In this document: in pieces, positions 27,139 through 35,337 of the stretch
How positions within the stretch are numbered: position 1 is the stretch's first letter
Layout of the letters: every line of letters begins with the position of its first letter
Source of the DNA: Microbacterium pseudoresistens
Lineage (GTDB): Bacteria > Actinomycetota > Actinomycetes > Actinomycetales > Microbacteriaceae
DNA: 64,000 nucleotides
NCBI RefSeq assembly: GCF_013409745.1
Contig: NZ_JACCBH010000001.1
Coordinates: forward strand, 2,604,001-2,668,000
Direction of reading: 5' to 3'
Position numbers and translations under genes: made by a program
The notes under the pieces: model-generated
The model's input: only the letters and a program-made list of their open reading frames with translations
Database searches by the model: none
What the model was told of the DNA's origin: nothing

Positions 27139-28374
27139 TCACGACGTGAGCGCGTATCCCTCCTCGCCGTGGACGACGAGGTCCACGCCGGCGATCTCGT
27201 CTTCGCTCTTCACCCGGAAGCCGATGGTCTTCTCGATCGCGAATCCGATCACGAGTGCCACGACGAAGGAGTACGCCAGCACGCCCAGTGAGGCGATGGC
27301 CTGCACGGCGAGCAGACGGAGGTCGCCGCCCGTGAACAGTCCCTGGTCGACGGCGAACAGACCGAGGTAGAGCGTGCCGAGCAGGCCGCCGACGAGGTGG
27401 ATGCCCACCACGTCGAGCGAGTCGTCGAATCCGAGCCGGAACTTCAGCTCGACGGCCAGCGCGCATGCCACACCGGCGATCGCGCCCAGCAGCAGAGCCC
27501 AGCCGGGCGTGAGGTTGGCGCAGGCGGGCGTGATCGCCACGAGCCCCGCCACGGCTCCGGAGGCGGCGCCGACCGAGGTCGCCTTGCCGTCCTTGAGCTT
27601 CTCCACGAGGATCCAGCCGAGGATGGCGGCCGCCGTCGCCCCCAGCGTGTTGATCGAGATGAGCCCGACCTGACCCATGTCCTCCGACAGCCATTCGGCG
27701 CCGGCGTTGAATCCGAACCAGCCGAACCACAGCAGCCCTGCGCCCAGGAGGGTGAGCGGCACGTTGTGCGGCTTCTGGATGCCCTTCTGGAATCCGATGC
27801 GCTTGCCGAGCACGAGGGCGAGCGCCAGTGCCGCGGCTCCCGCGTTGATGTGCACGGCGGTGCCGCCCGCGTAGTCGATCACGGCGATCCCGCTGTCGGC
27901 GCCGAACAGTGTGGTGCCCAGCTGCATGATCCAGCCGCCGCCCCACACCCACGCCGCGATCGGGAAGTACCCGAGCGTTCCGAACAGCCCCACAAAGATC
28001 AGCCAGGGGCCGAACCGGGCGCGGTCGGCGATCGCTCCCGAGATCAGGGCGACGGTGATGATGGCGAACGTCGCGCCGTACGCCACCGAGAGCAGTGAGA
28101 TATTGGCCTCCGGCGAGCCGGTGATCGCCGCAAGGCCGAAGTCCGCGAACGGATCGCCCGCGAAGTCGCCAGGACTGGACACCGCACTCATCGATGACCC
28201 GTAGAGGATCCAGAGCACGGCGATGAGCCCGATCGAGCCGAAGCTCATCATCATCATGCTCACGACGCTCTTGGCCTTCACCAAGCCGCCGTAGAAGAAG
28301 GCGACTCCGGGGGTCATCAGCAGCACGAGCGCCGTCGCTGTGACCCCCCAGGCGATGTTTCCAGGTGCATCCAT
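27139..28374 (-). CDS. amtB: Ammonium transporter
   Basis: Takes up ammonium across the cytoplasmic membrane. 411 residues with eleven hydrophobic segments. The pore twin histidines are His175 (DYAGGTAVHINAGA) and His326 (VVGIHLVGGLLG), with Asp167 before the first. The start MDAPGNIAWGVTATALVLLMTPG has no long signal peptide. The usual partner glnK is absent on both sides (zapE upstream), so control through a PII protein would have to act from elsewhere. GAGG lies about 10 bases before the ATG. Confidence 0.96.
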   Translation of the reverse strand: MDAPGNIAWGVTATALVLLMTPGVAFFYGGLVKAKSVVSMMMMSFGSIGLIAVLWILYGSSMSAVSSPGDFAGDPFADFGLAAITGSPEANISLLSVAYGATFAIITVALISGAIADRARFGPWLIFVGLFGTLGYFPIAAWVWGGGWIMQLGTTLFGADSGIAVIDYAGGTAVHINAGAAALALALVLGKRIGFQKGIQKPHNVPLTLLGAGLLWFGWFGFNAGAEWLSEDMGQVGLISINTLGATAAAILGWILVEKLKDGKATSVGAASGAVAGLVAITPACANLTPGWALLLGAIAGVACALAVELKFRLGFDDSLDVVGIHLVGGLLGTLYLGLFAVDQGLFTGGDLRLLAVQAIASLGVLAYSFVVALVIGFAIEKTIGFRVKSEDEIAGVDLVVHGEEGYALTS

Positions 28375-28510
28375 GTGGTGATACCTCGCTTTCGGGGAGA
28401 GTGTCCCCAGTGTGGCGAGGCCGCGTTTCCGGCACGGACGCGTCGTGTTGCGGGCGCGTTACGGCAGAGGTCCCCGTGTGAACGTCGTGTTACAGCGCGG
28501 AGGTCGGCGG

Positions 28511-29554
28511 TCAGGAAGCATCGGCGTGCGTGAGCGCGTTGAGTCGCGACACGGCACGCAGGTACTTCTTGCGGTATCCGCCGCCGAGCATCTCCGCCGA
28601 GAAGACGTCGTCGAGGGGGTGCCCGGTCGCCAGCACGGGCAGCTGGGCGTCGTAGGCCCGGTCGACGAAGGCCACGAACCGCAGCGCCTCGGACTGATCG
28701 GTGAGCTGGCGCACATCGCGCAGTCCCAGCACATCCACGCCTTCGAGCAGCCGGATGTAGCGGGAGGGATGCACGCGTGCGAGATGCCCGATGACCTCGT
28801 CGAACGCGTCGTCCGAGGCCACGGCACGGCTCGCCGCCTCCGCGATAGACGCGGAGTACTCGGCGTCATCGAGCACCTTCGCGTGCCCGTCCAGGGCGCG
28901 CTGGCGGAAGTCGACGCCGTCGATGCGGATGGTCTGAAAGCTGTCCGACATGGCGTGGATCTCGCGCAGGAAGTCCTGCGCGGCGAAACGCCCCTCGCCC
29001 AGGGCGTTCGGCGGGGTGTTGGAGGTGGCCGCCAGCCGGGTGCCCGAGCTCACCAGCTCACCGAGCAGGCGGGTCATGACCATCGTGTCGCCCGGATCGT
29101 CAAGCTCGAACTCGTCGATGCAGAGCAGATCGGCGCCGCGGAGCAGCTCGACCGTGTTCTTGTACCCCAGCGCACCGACGAGCGCGGTGTACTCGATGAA
29201 CGAGCCGAAGTACTTCCGCCGCGCGGTCATCGCGTGGTAGATCGCGGCGAGCAGATGCGTCTTGCCCACCCCGAACCCGCCGTCCAGATACACGCCCGGC
29301 TTGAGCTCGGGTTCCTTCGGCGCACGGCGGAACAGGCCGCCGCGGCGCGGTGCCGCGCTCGCGCCCGTCGCGAACCGCATCAGGGTCGCCTTCGCGTCCT
29401 CCTGCGACGGGTAGGCGGGATCGGCCCGGTAGGTGTCGAACGTCGCGCCGTCGAACTGCGGAGGGGGCACGAGGCCGGCCAGCATCTCAGCGCCGGTGAC
29501 CCGCGGATCGCGGTCGACGAGATGCACGATTCGCGGATCGGACTGCTGCGTCAT
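28511..29554 (-). CDS. zapE: Cell division protein ZapE (AFG1-like ATPase)
   Basis: 347 residues of the AFG1/ZapE P-loop ATPase family. Walker A is GGFGVGKTHLLAAIYH (about residue 93) and Walker B is LLCIDEFELDDPGDT. The family motifs TRLLGELVSSGTRLAATSNTPP and FVDRAYDAQLP follow. In proteobacteria ZapE acts at the division ring under stress; mitochondrial homologues help remove membrane proteins. ATG at 29554 with AGGAA 4 bases upstream; the ribosome site is within a duplicated 11-base element. Confidence 0.92.
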   Translation of the reverse strand: MTQQSDPRIVHLVDRDPRVTGAEMLAGLVPPPQFDGATFDTYRADPAYPSQEDAKATLMRFATGASAAPRRGGLFRRAPKEPELKPGVYLDGGFGVGKTHLLAAIYHAMTARRKYFGSFIEYTALVGALGYKNTVELLRGADLLCIDEFELDDPGDTMVMTRLLGELVSSGTRLAATSNTPPNALGEGRFAAQDFLREIHAMSDSFQTIRIDGVDFRQRALDGHAKVLDDAEYSASIAEAASRAVASDDAFDEVIGHLARVHPSRYIRLLEGVDVLGLRDVRQLTDQSEALRFVAFVDRAYDAQLPVLATGHPLDDVFSAEMLGGGYRKKYLRAVSRLNALTHADAS

Positions 29555-29558
29555 CTGA

Positions 29559-29582
29559 TTCCTGTGTCGGGTTCCTGTGTCG
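29559..29582. repeat. Tandem duplication carrying the zapE ribosome site
   Basis: TTCCTGTGTCG occurs at 29559-29569 and 29572-29582. On the minus strand this gives ACACAGGAA twice, 13 bases apart, before the zapE ATG. Confidence 0.7.
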
Positions 29583-29699
29583 AAGTCTTACGGAACGCGT
29601 GCGCACAACCGCGCGGCGATCTATCGTCGAGGGGACGGCTCAACACTACGCCGTCGCCCATCCATCATTCCGCGTACTCTTTCACCCGAGGAGACCCCC

Positions 29700-30596
29700 G
29701 TGAGCGTCGAGTTCGACACCTCGTCCCCCAAGTTCGCCGAGTATTCCGAGCCCGGCCGGCTCGTGAGCACCGAGTGGCTGGCCGCTCGCCTAGGCGAACC
29801 GGGCCTGGTCGTCGTCGAGTCCGATGAGGACGTGCTGCTCTACGAGACCGGGCACATCCCCGGCGCGGTCAAGGTCGACTGGCACACCGAGCTCAACGAC
29901 CCTGTCGTGCGCGACTACGTCGACGGCCAGGGCTTCGCCGATCTGCTCAGCCGCAAGGGCATCAGCCGCGATGACACCGTCGTGATCTACGGCGACAAGA
30001 ACAATTGGTGGGCCGCCTACGCGCTGTGGGTGTTCTCGCTGTTCGGCCACGAGGACGTGCGTCTGCTCGACGGCGGCCGCGATCGCTGGATCTCCGAGGG
30101 TCGCGAGCTCACCACCGAGATTCCCTCGCCGGCTCCGACCGACTACCCGGTCGTCGAGCGCGACGACTCCGTGCTGCGCGCCTACAAGGATGACGTGCTG
30201 GCGCACCTGGGCAAGGGGCCCCTCATCGACGTGCGCTCCCCCGAGGAGTACAGCGGTGAGCGCACCACGGCCCCCGCCTACCCCGAAGAGGGAGCGCTGC
30301 GGGCGGGCCACATCCCCACCGCGCAGAGCGTGCCGTGGGGCAAGGCCGTCGCCGAGGACGGCGGATTCAAGCCGCGTGCCGAGCTCGAGGCGATCTACCG
30401 TGAGCAGGCCGGCATCCAGGACGGCGACGACGTCGTCGCATACTGCCGCATCGGTGAGCGCTCCAGCCACACCTGGTTCGTGCTGAAGCACCTGCTCGGC
30501 TTCGAGAACGTGCGCAACTACGACGGATCGTGGACCGAATGGGGCAGCGCCGTGCGCGTGCCGATCGTCTCGGGCACCGCCCCCGGCGAGCTCTGA
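29700..30596 (+). CDS. sseA: Thiosulfate/3-mercaptopyruvate sulfurtransferase
   Basis: 298 residues with two rhodanese domains. The first (about 20-140) has [15 protein letters not shown] but no catalytic cysteine. The second (about 165-290) has [13 protein letters not shown] and the active-site loop CRIGERS (Cys near 249), with DGSWTEWGS at the end. The loop is closer to thiosulfate sulfurtransferases than to CG-S-G-V-T mercaptopyruvate enzymes. GTG start at 29700 with GAGGAG 8 bases upstream; the longer open frame from 29577 lacks such a site. The next gene is sufE, which suggests a persulfide relay. Confidence 0.95.
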   Translation: MSVEFDTSSPKFAEYSEPGRLVSTEWLAARLGEPGLVVVESDEDVLLYETGHIPGAVKVDWHTELNDPVVRDYVDGQGFADLLSRKGISRDDTVVIYGDKNNWWAAYALWVFSLFGHEDVRLLDGGRDRWISEGRELTTEIPSPAPTDYPVVERDDSVLRAYKDDVLAHLGKGPLIDVRSPEEYSGERTTAPAYPEEGALRAGHIPTAQSVPWGKAVAEDGGFKPRAELEAIYREQAGIQDGDDVVAYCRIGERSSHTWFVLKHLLGFENVRNYDGSWTEWGSAVRVPIVSGTAPGEL

Positions 30597-30615
30597 GCGT
30601 GTGAGAATGTCGGGG

Positions 30616-31047
30616 ATGACCACGACGCACGTCCCCGACACCCTCGCCGAGATCCGCGACGAATTCCTCGAACTTCCGGAGGCCGAGCGACTCCAGCTCC
30701 TGCTGGAGTACGCCAACGAGCTTCCGGCGGTTCCCGACGAGCTCGCCGACCATCCGGAGATGTGCGAGCGTGTCGCGGAGTGCCAATCCCCCGTCTACAT
30801 CTATGTGGGGGTGACCGACGGCGTCGTCGCGATGCACGCGACGGCTCCGCCCGAGGCGCCCACCACGCGCGGCTTCGCGAGCATCCTGGTGCAGGGCATC
30901 ACGGGGCTCACCGCCGATGAGGTCCTGGAGATCCCCTCGGACTTCCCGCAGAGCATCGGCCTCACCCGGGCCGTCTCTCCCCTGCGGATCGCCGGTATGA
31001 CGGGGATGCTGATGCGCGCCAAGAAGCAGGTGCGCCAGAAGCGTTGA
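30616..31047 (+). CDS. sufE: SufE-family sulfur acceptor
   Basis: 143 residues. The SufE signature is CERVAECQSPVYIYV, with the acceptor Cys56; LPDELADHPEMC-like spacing is kept (PAVPDELADHPEMCERV). SufE takes a persulfide sulfur and passes it on for Fe-S cluster or sulfur transfer. It lies 19 bases after sseA and is probably co-transcribed. Three in-frame starts exist (GTG 30601, ATG 30607, ATG 30616). I prefer the last: GAGAAT stands 7 bases before it, and the family normally starts about 10 residues before LAEIRDEF. Confidence 0.93.
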   Translation: MTTTHVPDTLAEIRDEFLELPEAERLQLLLEYANELPAVPDELADHPEMCERVAECQSPVYIYVGVTDGVVAMHATAPPEAPTTRGFASILVQGITGLTADEVLEIPSDFPQSIGLTRAVSPLRIAGMTGMLMRAKKQVRQKR

Positions 31048-31063
31048 CGGCGCGACGCGACGG

Positions 31064-32251
31064 TCAGCCGATCGTGTCGGCGCCTTCGGGTGCCGGCACG
31101 ATCCCCTGCGTGCGCAGCCATATCGTGATGTCGTCGTTCCAGCGGTGCTGGTCGTAGTTCCAGAGCTTGGTATGACGCGCCACCGTGTAGGTCGACATGG
31201 TCACGAGGTCGGGCCGTGCCTGTGCGAGCGCATGCGAGGCGTCCGACGGCACGAAGCCGTCGTCGTCGCTGTGCAGGATGAGGGTGGGGATCGTCAGCTC
31301 GTCGGCTCTGGCCACGAGGTCGAGGTCATCGAACGAGATCGCCTGGTCGGCACCGCTCATCCGCGCGCCCCAGTCGGTCGTGAGCGCATCCATCGCCAGC
31401 CTCGGCAGCGGATCGGGGAGCTTCATCTCCTCGGCCTGGAAGCGCAGCACGGTGCGCCAGTCGACGACGGGCGAATCGAGGATGATGCCGACGATCACGT
31501 CGCGGTACCTCGACGACAGGGCGGTCTGCAGGGCGATGGCCCCGCCCATCGACCACCCCATGAGAATGATGCGCTCGGCGCCGTGGCGCACGGCGTACCC
31601 GACGGCGGCATCCATGTCCTGCCATTCCGTGGCCCCGAGTGCATAAGCTCCCGCCCGCGTGCGCGGCCCTTCGCCGTCGTTGCGGTACGACGCGATCAGC
31701 ACGGGCAGCCCGGCCGCGTGCAGCACCGGCACGGCGCGCAGGCATTCGCCCCTCGTCGCGCCCCGGCCGTGCACCTGCACGACCCACGTCGTCGATGCGG
31801 CAGGGAACAGCCATGCCGGTGCGGGGCCCGCAGCGGTCCCGACGAGCACGTCTTCATAGGGCAGATGCAGCTCGCCCGGGGCGGTGTAGTAGTACCCGCT
31901 GAAGGAGGCGTGACGATCCACGTGCGCGCCCGCGACGACCTGGGTGAGGAGCTTGCGCCGCACGCTCGTCTCGTCCTCGCTGAGCACAGCCCCGATCTTG
32001 AGGTATCCGGGGGCGGCGCCCAGGTCGAGTCCATACCGGCCGGGCAGCTGGGTGTCGGGCGTGCGGCCCAGGGCGACGACCTGCGCCGAGGTGTCGATCG
32101 AGAGCACCTCGGTGTCTGTCACCCGCTCCGATGGAGTGACCACGCGGCGGGCGACCGACATCACGAGCCCTGCGACAGCGGCGCCTGCGACGACGACCGC
32201 GCCGCCCGCCACGAGGAGGCCGAGGGTCGCGGCGTGCCTGAGACTCTTCAT
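31064..32251 (-). CDS. Alpha/beta hydrolase with N-terminal membrane anchor
   Basis: 395 residues. Residues 9-33 form a hydrophobic segment (ATLGLLVAGGAVVVAGAAVAGLV) that should be an uncleaved anchor or a signal sequence. The hydrolase core starts near residue 150 (WVVQVHGRGATRGE), with nucleophile elbow GWSMGG, acid LHSDDDGFVP and histidine ARHTKLWN. That places Ser, Asp and His in the normal order. The substrate is unknown; esterase or peptidase-like activity is likely. Convergent with sufE, and divergent from the DUF3000 gene with only 25 bases between starts. Confidence 0.9.
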   Translation of the reverse strand: MKSLRHAATLGLLVAGGAVVVAGAAVAGLVMSVARRVVTPSERVTDTEVLSIDTSAQVVALGRTPDTQLPGRYGLDLGAAPGYLKIGAVLSEDETSVRRKLLTQVVAGAHVDRHASFSGYYYTAPGELHLPYEDVLVGTAAGPAPAWLFPAASTTWVVQVHGRGATRGECLRAVPVLHAAGLPVLIASYRNDGEGPRTRAGAYALGATEWQDMDAAVGYAVRHGAERIILMGWSMGGAIALQTALSSRYRDVIVGIILDSPVVDWRTVLRFQAEEMKLPDPLPRLAMDALTTDWGARMSGADQAISFDDLDLVARADELTIPTLILHSDDDGFVPSDASHALAQARPDLVTMSTYTVARHTKLWNYDQHRWNDDITIWLRTQGIVPAPEGADTIG

Positions 32252-32260
32252 CGTCTGTTG

Positions 32261-32270
32261 ACTCTAGTCT
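32261..32270. promoter_or_regulatory. Overlapping divergent -10 boxes
   Basis: ACTCTAGTCT contains TAGTCT on the plus strand (32265-32270; six bases before the DUF3000 GTG) and TAGAGT on the minus strand (32266-32261; nine bases before the hydrolase ATG). They share two bases. Confidence 0.55.
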
Positions 32271-32276
32271 GTCCGC

Positions 32277-32858
32277 GTGAGCGCTCCTTCCGGCACCGAG
32301 GCCGACTTCGACCACGCCGCCGCGGAGCTGCGCGCGATCACCTTCCGCTCCGATCTCGTCGTGCGCGAGATCCCGGCGCCCGGCGGGGTCGCGCCGTCGT
32401 CGATCGCGTTCGCGGCGGATGTGCGCCCCGACGCCGACGGCGAGTCGATCTACGGCACCGGACGCCTCGTCCTGCTGCACGATCCGCTCGAACCGGATGC
32501 GTGGGGCGGCCCGTGGCGCATCGTCTCGTTCGCGCAGGCGCCGCTCGAACCTGAGATCGGTACCGATCCGCTGCTGACCGATGTCGCCTGGTCGTGGCTC
32601 ATCGACGCCCTCGACTCCCGCGACGCGGGGTACCACTCGGCGTCGGGAACCTCGACGAAGACCCTGTCCAAGGGTTTCGGCGGACTCGCCTCCGAGGGCG
32701 ACGGCGCCCAGATAGAGCTGCGCGCCTCCTGGTCTCCCGAAGGTCCGCTCGCCCCTCATGCAGAAGCGTGGGCGGAACTGGTCGGCATGCTCGCGGGGCT
32801 TCCGCCGGGCTCCGAGGACATCGCCGTGTTCGGCGCCAGGAGAACCATTCGTGAGTGA
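32277..32858 (+). CDS. DUF3000 domain protein
   Basis: 193 residues, an actinobacterial family of unknown function. Recognised by FDHAAAELRAITFRSDLVVREI, TGRLVLLHDPLEPDAWGG, WSWLIDALD and the TSTKTLSKGFGGLA block. GTG start six bases after TAGTCT, so probably leaderless. The stop overlaps the rnd GTG by 8 bases, and this pairing with RNase D is common in Actinobacteria; a role in RNA metabolism is a reasonable guess only. Confidence 0.93.
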   Translation: MSAPSGTEADFDHAAAELRAITFRSDLVVREIPAPGGVAPSSIAFAADVRPDADGESIYGTGRLVLLHDPLEPDAWGGPWRIVSFAQAPLEPEIGTDPLLTDVAWSWLIDALDSRDAGYHSASGTSTKTLSKGFGGLASEGDGAQIELRASWSPEGPLAPHAEAWAELVGMLAGLPPGSEDIAVFGARRTIRE

Positions 32859-34047
32859 CTACGTCGTCATCGACACCCTCTCCGCCTTCGACGATGCGTG
32901 CCGCGCTCTCACGGCCGGCACCGGCCCGGTCGGCGTCGACGTCGAGCGCGCATCCGGATTCCGATACTCGCAACGCGCCTATCTCATCCAGGTGTTCCGC
33001 CGCGATGCGGGCGTGTTCCTCATCGATCCCATCGCTTTCGACGATCTCGCTCCCCTGCAGCAGGCGATCGGCGACGCGGAATGGATTCTGCACGCGGCAA
33101 GCCAGGACCTCCCTTCGCTGCGCGAGCGCGACCTCGCGCCGCCGCGCATCTTCGACACCGAGCTCGCCTCGAGACTGCTGGGTCACGAGCGCGTCGGTCT
33201 CGCGGCGGTCGTGGAGGACAGCCTCGGCATCGTGCTGAAGAAGGAGCACTCCGCGGCGGACTGGTCCACCCGCCCCCTGCCGGAGGCATGGCTGGAGTAC
33301 GCGGCTCTCGACGTCGTTCACCTGCCCGACGTGCAGGACGTCCTCGTCGCCGAGCTCGCCGAGCAGGGCAAGACCGAGTTCGCGCGGCAGGAGTTCGAGG
33401 CGACCCGCACGCGTGCCCCCAAACCGCCCCGTGAGGACCCATGGCGACGGCTGAGCGGGCTCCACCAGGTGCGCGGTGCGCGCAACCTCGCCGTGGCGCG
33501 CGAGCTGTGGCTTGCCCGCGAGGAGTTCGCCCAGCAGCAGGACGTCTCGCCCGGGCGCCTCGTGCCGGATCGCTCGCTCGTGGCGGCTGTACTGGCCGCA
33601 CCCGAGTCGAAAGGGGCGCTCGCGGGGCTGTCCGCATTCAACGGGCGCGCGAGCCGATCGCAGCTGGATCGCTGGTGGGCGGCGATCGAGCGCGGGCGCA
33701 CGAGCGACGATCTCCCGCGCCAGCGCGTCGCCCGCGACACCCTGCCGCCGCCGCGCGCGTGGGCCGATCGCAATCCCGAGGCGGATGCGCGCCTCAAGGC
33801 CGCGAAACCCCTCGTCGAGGCACGTGCCGAAGAGCTCGGGATGCCCACCGAGAATCTGCTGACACCGGACATGCTGCGCCGGACCGCCTGGCAGCCGCCC
33901 GCCGAGATCACACCGGAGAGCGTCGGAGACGCGCTCACGGCCCTCGGGGCACGGGCCTGGCAGATTGACGAGACCGCACAGCTGATCGCCGATGCTTTTG
34001 TGGATCTCCCTCAAACCGAGGAAGACCCCTCACCGACGGATTCGTAG
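32851..34047 (+). CDS. rnd: Ribonuclease D-like 3'-5' exonuclease (HRDC)
   Basis: 398 residues. The DEDD exonuclease domain (about 1-200) shows VGVDVERASGFRYSQRAYLIQV, WILHAASQDLPSLRE and YAALDVVHLPDV. The HRDC domain (about 215-290) starts near LSGLHQVRGARNLAVARELW, and a further helical C-terminus contains a second HRDC-like part. It matures tRNA and other small RNAs. GTG start at 32851 with AGGAG 8 bases upstream; overlaps DUF3000 by 8 bases. The acidic exonuclease residues appear intact, except that the first motif reads DVE in the usual DTE/DxE position. Confidence 0.95.
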   Translation: MSDYVVIDTLSAFDDACRALTAGTGPVGVDVERASGFRYSQRAYLIQVFRRDAGVFLIDPIAFDDLAPLQQAIGDAEWILHAASQDLPSLRERDLAPPRIFDTELASRLLGHERVGLAAVVEDSLGIVLKKEHSAADWSTRPLPEAWLEYAALDVVHLPDVQDVLVAELAEQGKTEFARQEFEATRTRAPKPPREDPWRRLSGLHQVRGARNLAVARELWLAREEFAQQQDVSPGRLVPDRSLVAAVLAAPESKGALAGLSAFNGRASRSQLDRWWAAIERGRTSDDLPRQRVARDTLPPPRAWADRNPEADARLKAAKPLVEARAEELGMPTENLLTPDMLRRTAWQPPAEITPESVGDALTALGARAWQIDETAQLIADAFVDLPQTEEDPSPTDS

Positions 34048-34123
34048 ATTCGATCCAACCGATTCATCCCCCGTACAGCGGTGCCTCCTAGGCTGGCAGC
34101 ATCCTTGGAAAACTGGAGGCAGA

Positions 34124-35329
34124 GTGGCCGAGATCTCGGACGTCTTCTTCGTCGATGGAATGCGCACCCCCTTCGGGCGCGCCGGCGAGAAGGGCATGTA
34201 CTGGAACACCCGTGCGGATGACCTGGCGGTCAAGGCGACCATCGGTCTGATGGAGCGCAATCCCGCCGTCCCCGCAGACCGCATCGATGACGTCGCCATC
34301 GCCGCGACCTCGCAGACCGGAGACCAGGGACTCACCCTCGGCCGCTCCGTGGCGATCCTCGCGGGTCTGCCGAACACCGTTCCCGGCCTCGCCGTCGAGC
34401 GGATGTGCGCGGGCGCCATGACCAGCGTGACCACGATGGGCGCCTCGATCGGCGTCGGCATGTACGACCTCGCCCTCGCGGGCGGCGTCGAGCACATGGG
34501 CCACCACCCGATCGGCTCCAACGCCGATCCGAACCCCCGCTTCGTCGCCGAGAAGATGGTGGATCCCGGCGCACTGAACATGGGCGTCACCGCGGAGCGG
34601 ATCTTCGACCGCTTCCCGCATCTCACCAAGGAACGCTCCGACCGATTCGGCATGCTCAGCCAGCACAAGGTGCAGGCGGCCTACGACGCCGGCAAGATCC
34701 AGCCCGACCTCGTTCCCGTGGCGATCAAGAACGCCGACGGCGCCTGGGGTCTTGCGACCGAGGACGAGGGCCGCCGCCCGCAGACCACCATGGAGGACCT
34801 CGCGGGACTGAAGACCCCGTTCCGTCCCCACGGCCGCGTGACGGCAGGCACCTCCTCTCCCCTCACCGACGGTGCGACCATGTCGCTGCTGGCCGGCGGT
34901 GGTGCCGTGAAGGAGTTCGGCCTGCAGCCGAAGATGCGCATGGTTTCGTTCGCGTTCGCCGGCGTGCAGCCGGAGATCATGGGCATCGGCCCGATCCCCT
35001 CGACCCAGAAGGCGCTGAAGAAGGCCGGCCTGCAGATCTCCGACATCGGCCTGTTCGAGTTGAACGAGGCCTTCGCCATCCAGGTGATCTCGCTGCTGGA
35101 TCACTTCGGCATCGCCGATGACGACCCGCGCGTGAACGCCTGGGGCGGTGCGATCGCCCTCGGCCACCCGTTGGCCGCCTCCGGCGTGCGCCTGATGATC
35201 CAGCTCGCGGCCCAGTTCGCCGAGCGCCCCGACGTGCGCTACGGCCTCACCGCCATGTGCGTGGGCCTCGGCCAGGGCGGGTCGGTCATCTGGGAGAACC
35301 CGTTCTACGACGGCAAGAAGAAGAAGTGA
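34124..35329 (+). CDS. fadA: Acetyl-CoA acyltransferase (thiolase)
   Basis: Last step of beta-oxidation, cleaving 3-ketoacyl-CoA. 401 residues with Cys95 in VERMCAGAMT, NEAFAIQ, GHPLAASG and the second cysteine in MCVGLGQGG. All four thiolase signatures are present. The GTG at 34124 has GGAGG 4 bases upstream and gives the usual N-terminus (EISDVFFVDGMRTPFGRAG). Followed 8 bases later by fadB, so the pair forms one unit. Confidence 0.96.
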   Translation: MAEISDVFFVDGMRTPFGRAGEKGMYWNTRADDLAVKATIGLMERNPAVPADRIDDVAIAATSQTGDQGLTLGRSVAILAGLPNTVPGLAVERMCAGAMTSVTTMGASIGVGMYDLALAGGVEHMGHHPIGSNADPNPRFVAEKMVDPGALNMGVTAERIFDRFPHLTKERSDRFGMLSQHKVQAAYDAGKIQPDLVPVAIKNADGAWGLATEDEGRRPQTTMEDLAGLKTPFRPHGRVTAGTSSPLTDGATMSLLAGGGAVKEFGLQPKMRMVSFAFAGVQPEIMGIGPIPSTQKALKKAGLQISDIGLFELNEAFAIQVISLLDHFGIADDDPRVNAWGGAIALGHPLAASGVRLMIQLAAQFAERPDVRYGLTAMCVGLGQGGSVIWENPFYDGKKKK

Positions 35330-35337
35330 GCCCCGCT

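Noticed and set aside
27139..28374. An amtB-glnK nitrogen operon
   Set aside because: No PII gene on either side; a strong terminator follows amtB directly.
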